From assembly GCA_023410905.1 (NCBI GenBank), contig JAEYPL010000064.1, forward strand, positions 62,001-126,000: DNA of 64,000 nt, in the 5' to 3' direction. Of the stretch, positions 62,910 to 64,000 are shown in pieces. Both the position numbers and the translations under genes were made by a program. The DNA is from Pseudomonadota bacterium (lineage in GTDB: Bacteria > Pseudomonadota > Alphaproteobacteria > Rhizobiales > Hyphomicrobiaceae). The notes under the pieces are model-generated. The model worked only from the letters and a program-made list of their open reading frames with translations. It did not search any database and was not told the origin of the DNA. The stretch's first letter is position 1; every line of letters begins with the position of its first letter.

Positions 62910-64000
62910 TCATCCCAGGCCGCCATGAGCGAGCTCGCGCCGGCGCTCAAGCGCGTCCGTCCGCCGGTAGGCTCTTTCGACCTGGTTGCCGGTCACGTGC
63001 GCGAGAGCTGCCTCCGAAAGCTCGTTCGGGAACGACGTCGCCTCTGTCGCCCAGGCCTTGAACGACGAGCGGAAGCCGTGGACCGTCACAAACGTCTTGA
63101 GGCGGGCGAGCACGTTATCCATCGACGACGAGACCAGTGGCCGGTTGTGCTTCCTTCCGGGGAACACGTAGGGGCTGCCCGTGCTCTTGGCCTTCATGTC
63201 AGCCAGGATGGCGCCTGCCCGGGCTGTAAGCGGCACGCGATGCTCCTTGGCGCCCTTCATGCGCTCGGCTGGCACGGTCCAGATCTTCGCCTCGAGGTCT
63301 ATCTCAGGCCATTGGGCGCCAAGCGTCTCGCCCGTGCGCGCCGCGGTCAGGATGGTGAACTCAAGGGCGCGTGCGGCCGCGGCATCGACGGCTTGCAGCT
63401 TCTCCACGAAAGCCGGCACATCCCGCCAGGGCATTGCCGCATGGTGGCCGCGACCGAGCTTCGTTTGCTTGGCGAGCAGGTTGTCGAGGTGGCCGCGCCA
63501 GCGCGCGGGGTTGTCGCCCTGGCGATAGTTCTTGGTCCGGGCAGCGTCCAGCACCTTCTCTATGCGCCCTCTGAGGCGAGCGGCCGTTTCCGGCTTGGTC
63601 GACCAGATGGGCCGCAGTACCTCGAGCACGTCATCGGTGCTGATCCTGTCGACGGCCTTGGCGGCGATCGGCCCGCAGTAGGCCTTGAACGTCGACCGCC
63701 GCTGCGCCGCGTGCTTGTCGTTCCGCCATCCATCCTCGAGGGCGGCCACCACATCTTCGGCCATGGCCTCGAACGTCGGCGCCAAGCGCGCCGGCACCTT
63801 CCAACTCCGCGGATCTTGCCCAAGGGCCTGCAGTCGGCGGCATTCGGCCGCCCTGTCGCGCGCCATAGGCAGATCGACGCCCTTTATCGGACTGCCGAGG
63901 CCGATCTCAGTCGGCTTGCGGTCGCGCCAGTACATGAAGGCCCAGCGCCGAGCGCCGGAGGCGTCGACGACGAGATAGAGGCCGCCCCCATCGCTGTGGC
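62910..64000 (-). CDS. Tyrosine integrase (N-terminus off the right edge)
   Basis: The frame is open to the window edge. It begins with a DUF4102-type integrase region (SDGGGLYLVVDASGARRWAF, FMYWRDRKPTEIGLGSP), then the core-binding domain (FEAMAEDVVAALEDGWRND), and the catalytic domain with the first Arg in LTAARTGETLGAQWPEIDLE, HGFRSSFKAW, and the Tyr in NQVERAYRRTD. The end reads RRRELAHGGLG, whereas a shift past a GCTC-GCTC duplication would give the more typical LMAAWDEHVRG. Belongs to the element starting near 59.3 kb. Confidence 0.88.
   Translation of the reverse strand, partial: HSDGGGLYLVVDASGARRWAFMYWRDRKPTEIGLGSPIKGVDLPMARDRAAECRRLQALGQDPRSWKVPARLAPTFEAMAEDVVAALEDGWRNDKHAAQRRSTFKAYCGPIAAKAVDRISTDDVLEVLRPIWSTKPETAARLRGRIEKVLDAARTKNYRQGDNPARWRGHLDNLLAKQTKLGRGHHAAMPWRDVPAFVEKLQAVDAAAARALEFTILTAARTGETLGAQWPEIDLEAKIWTVPAERMKGAKEHRVPLTARAGAILADMKAKSTGSPYVFPGRKHNRPLVSSSMDNVLARLKTFVTVHGFRSSFKAWATEATSFPNELSEAALAHVTGNQVERAYRRTDALERRRELAHGGLG

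Overview
The window is GC-rich DNA (about 62-64% by eye) from an alphaproteobacterium, most likely of the Hyphomicrobiales (Rhizobiales). This rests on the protein families (Omp25-like porin, LprI, IalB relic, DUF6384, CysDN plus an APS-type CysH) and on relics of rhizobial integrases. It is a chromosomal accessory region: compact operons separated by gene relics. No rRNA, complete tRNA or CRISPR array was seen.

Layout. 1-7.3 kb: a ureide (allantoin-like) module. On the minus strand an operon runs ATPase, binding protein, two permeases (PotABCD type), ureidoglycolate lyase AllA and a PuuE-type deacetylase. A racemase-family protein and a second PuuE paralogue diverge from it. 7.6-8.4 kb: decay zone with an ABC permease pseudogene and an integrase relic. 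8.4-12.3 kb: a periplasmic sugar-oxidation set (SMP-30 lactonase, DUF1080 protein, cytochrome c, PQQ-type sugar dehydrogenase). 12.4-20.2 kb: a complete but split Ebo cluster (eboC-eboE-eboD, eboF, eboB-eboA) with a TMEM220-family membrane protein and idi. 20.3-21.7 kb: a broken TonB-dependent receptor fused by deletion to the end of a PepSY-type membrane protein. 21.8-28.2 kb: a six-gene operon of MoxR ATPase, metallopeptidase/VWA protein, LCCL protein, TelA-like helical protein, DUF6384 membrane protein and coiled-coil protein. This is the best candidate here for an undescribed system. 28.7-30.1 kb: a succinate-semialdehyde-type dehydrogenase.

30.5-34.1 kb: molbindin, TrmO-like protein and a BtuCDF-type importer behind a possible Mo-box, suggesting molybdate or tungstate uptake. 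34.4-48.1 kb: a sulfur-assimilation region with SsuD, two sulfate-binding proteins, CysTWA, CysHDN and SsuACB. Two short cysteine-rich reading frames sit upstream of sbp and ssuA and may act as cysteine-sensing leaders. 48.6-59 kb: relics, an outer-membrane barrel protein, secreted hypotheticals, an AraC regulator, an LprI protein and two WD40 proteins, one of them secreted with 21 repeats arranged as three seven-blade propellers. 59.3-64 kb: a degenerate integrated element with recombinase fragments, phage-like genes, a methyltransferase/P-loop fusion and a tyrosine integrase running off the right edge.

The intact operons are tightly packed, with many ATGA, TGATG, GTGA and TAATG overlaps. 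Between them lie at least eight relics, so the region has repeatedly gained and lost DNA. All function names come from reading translated sequence; no database search was possible.
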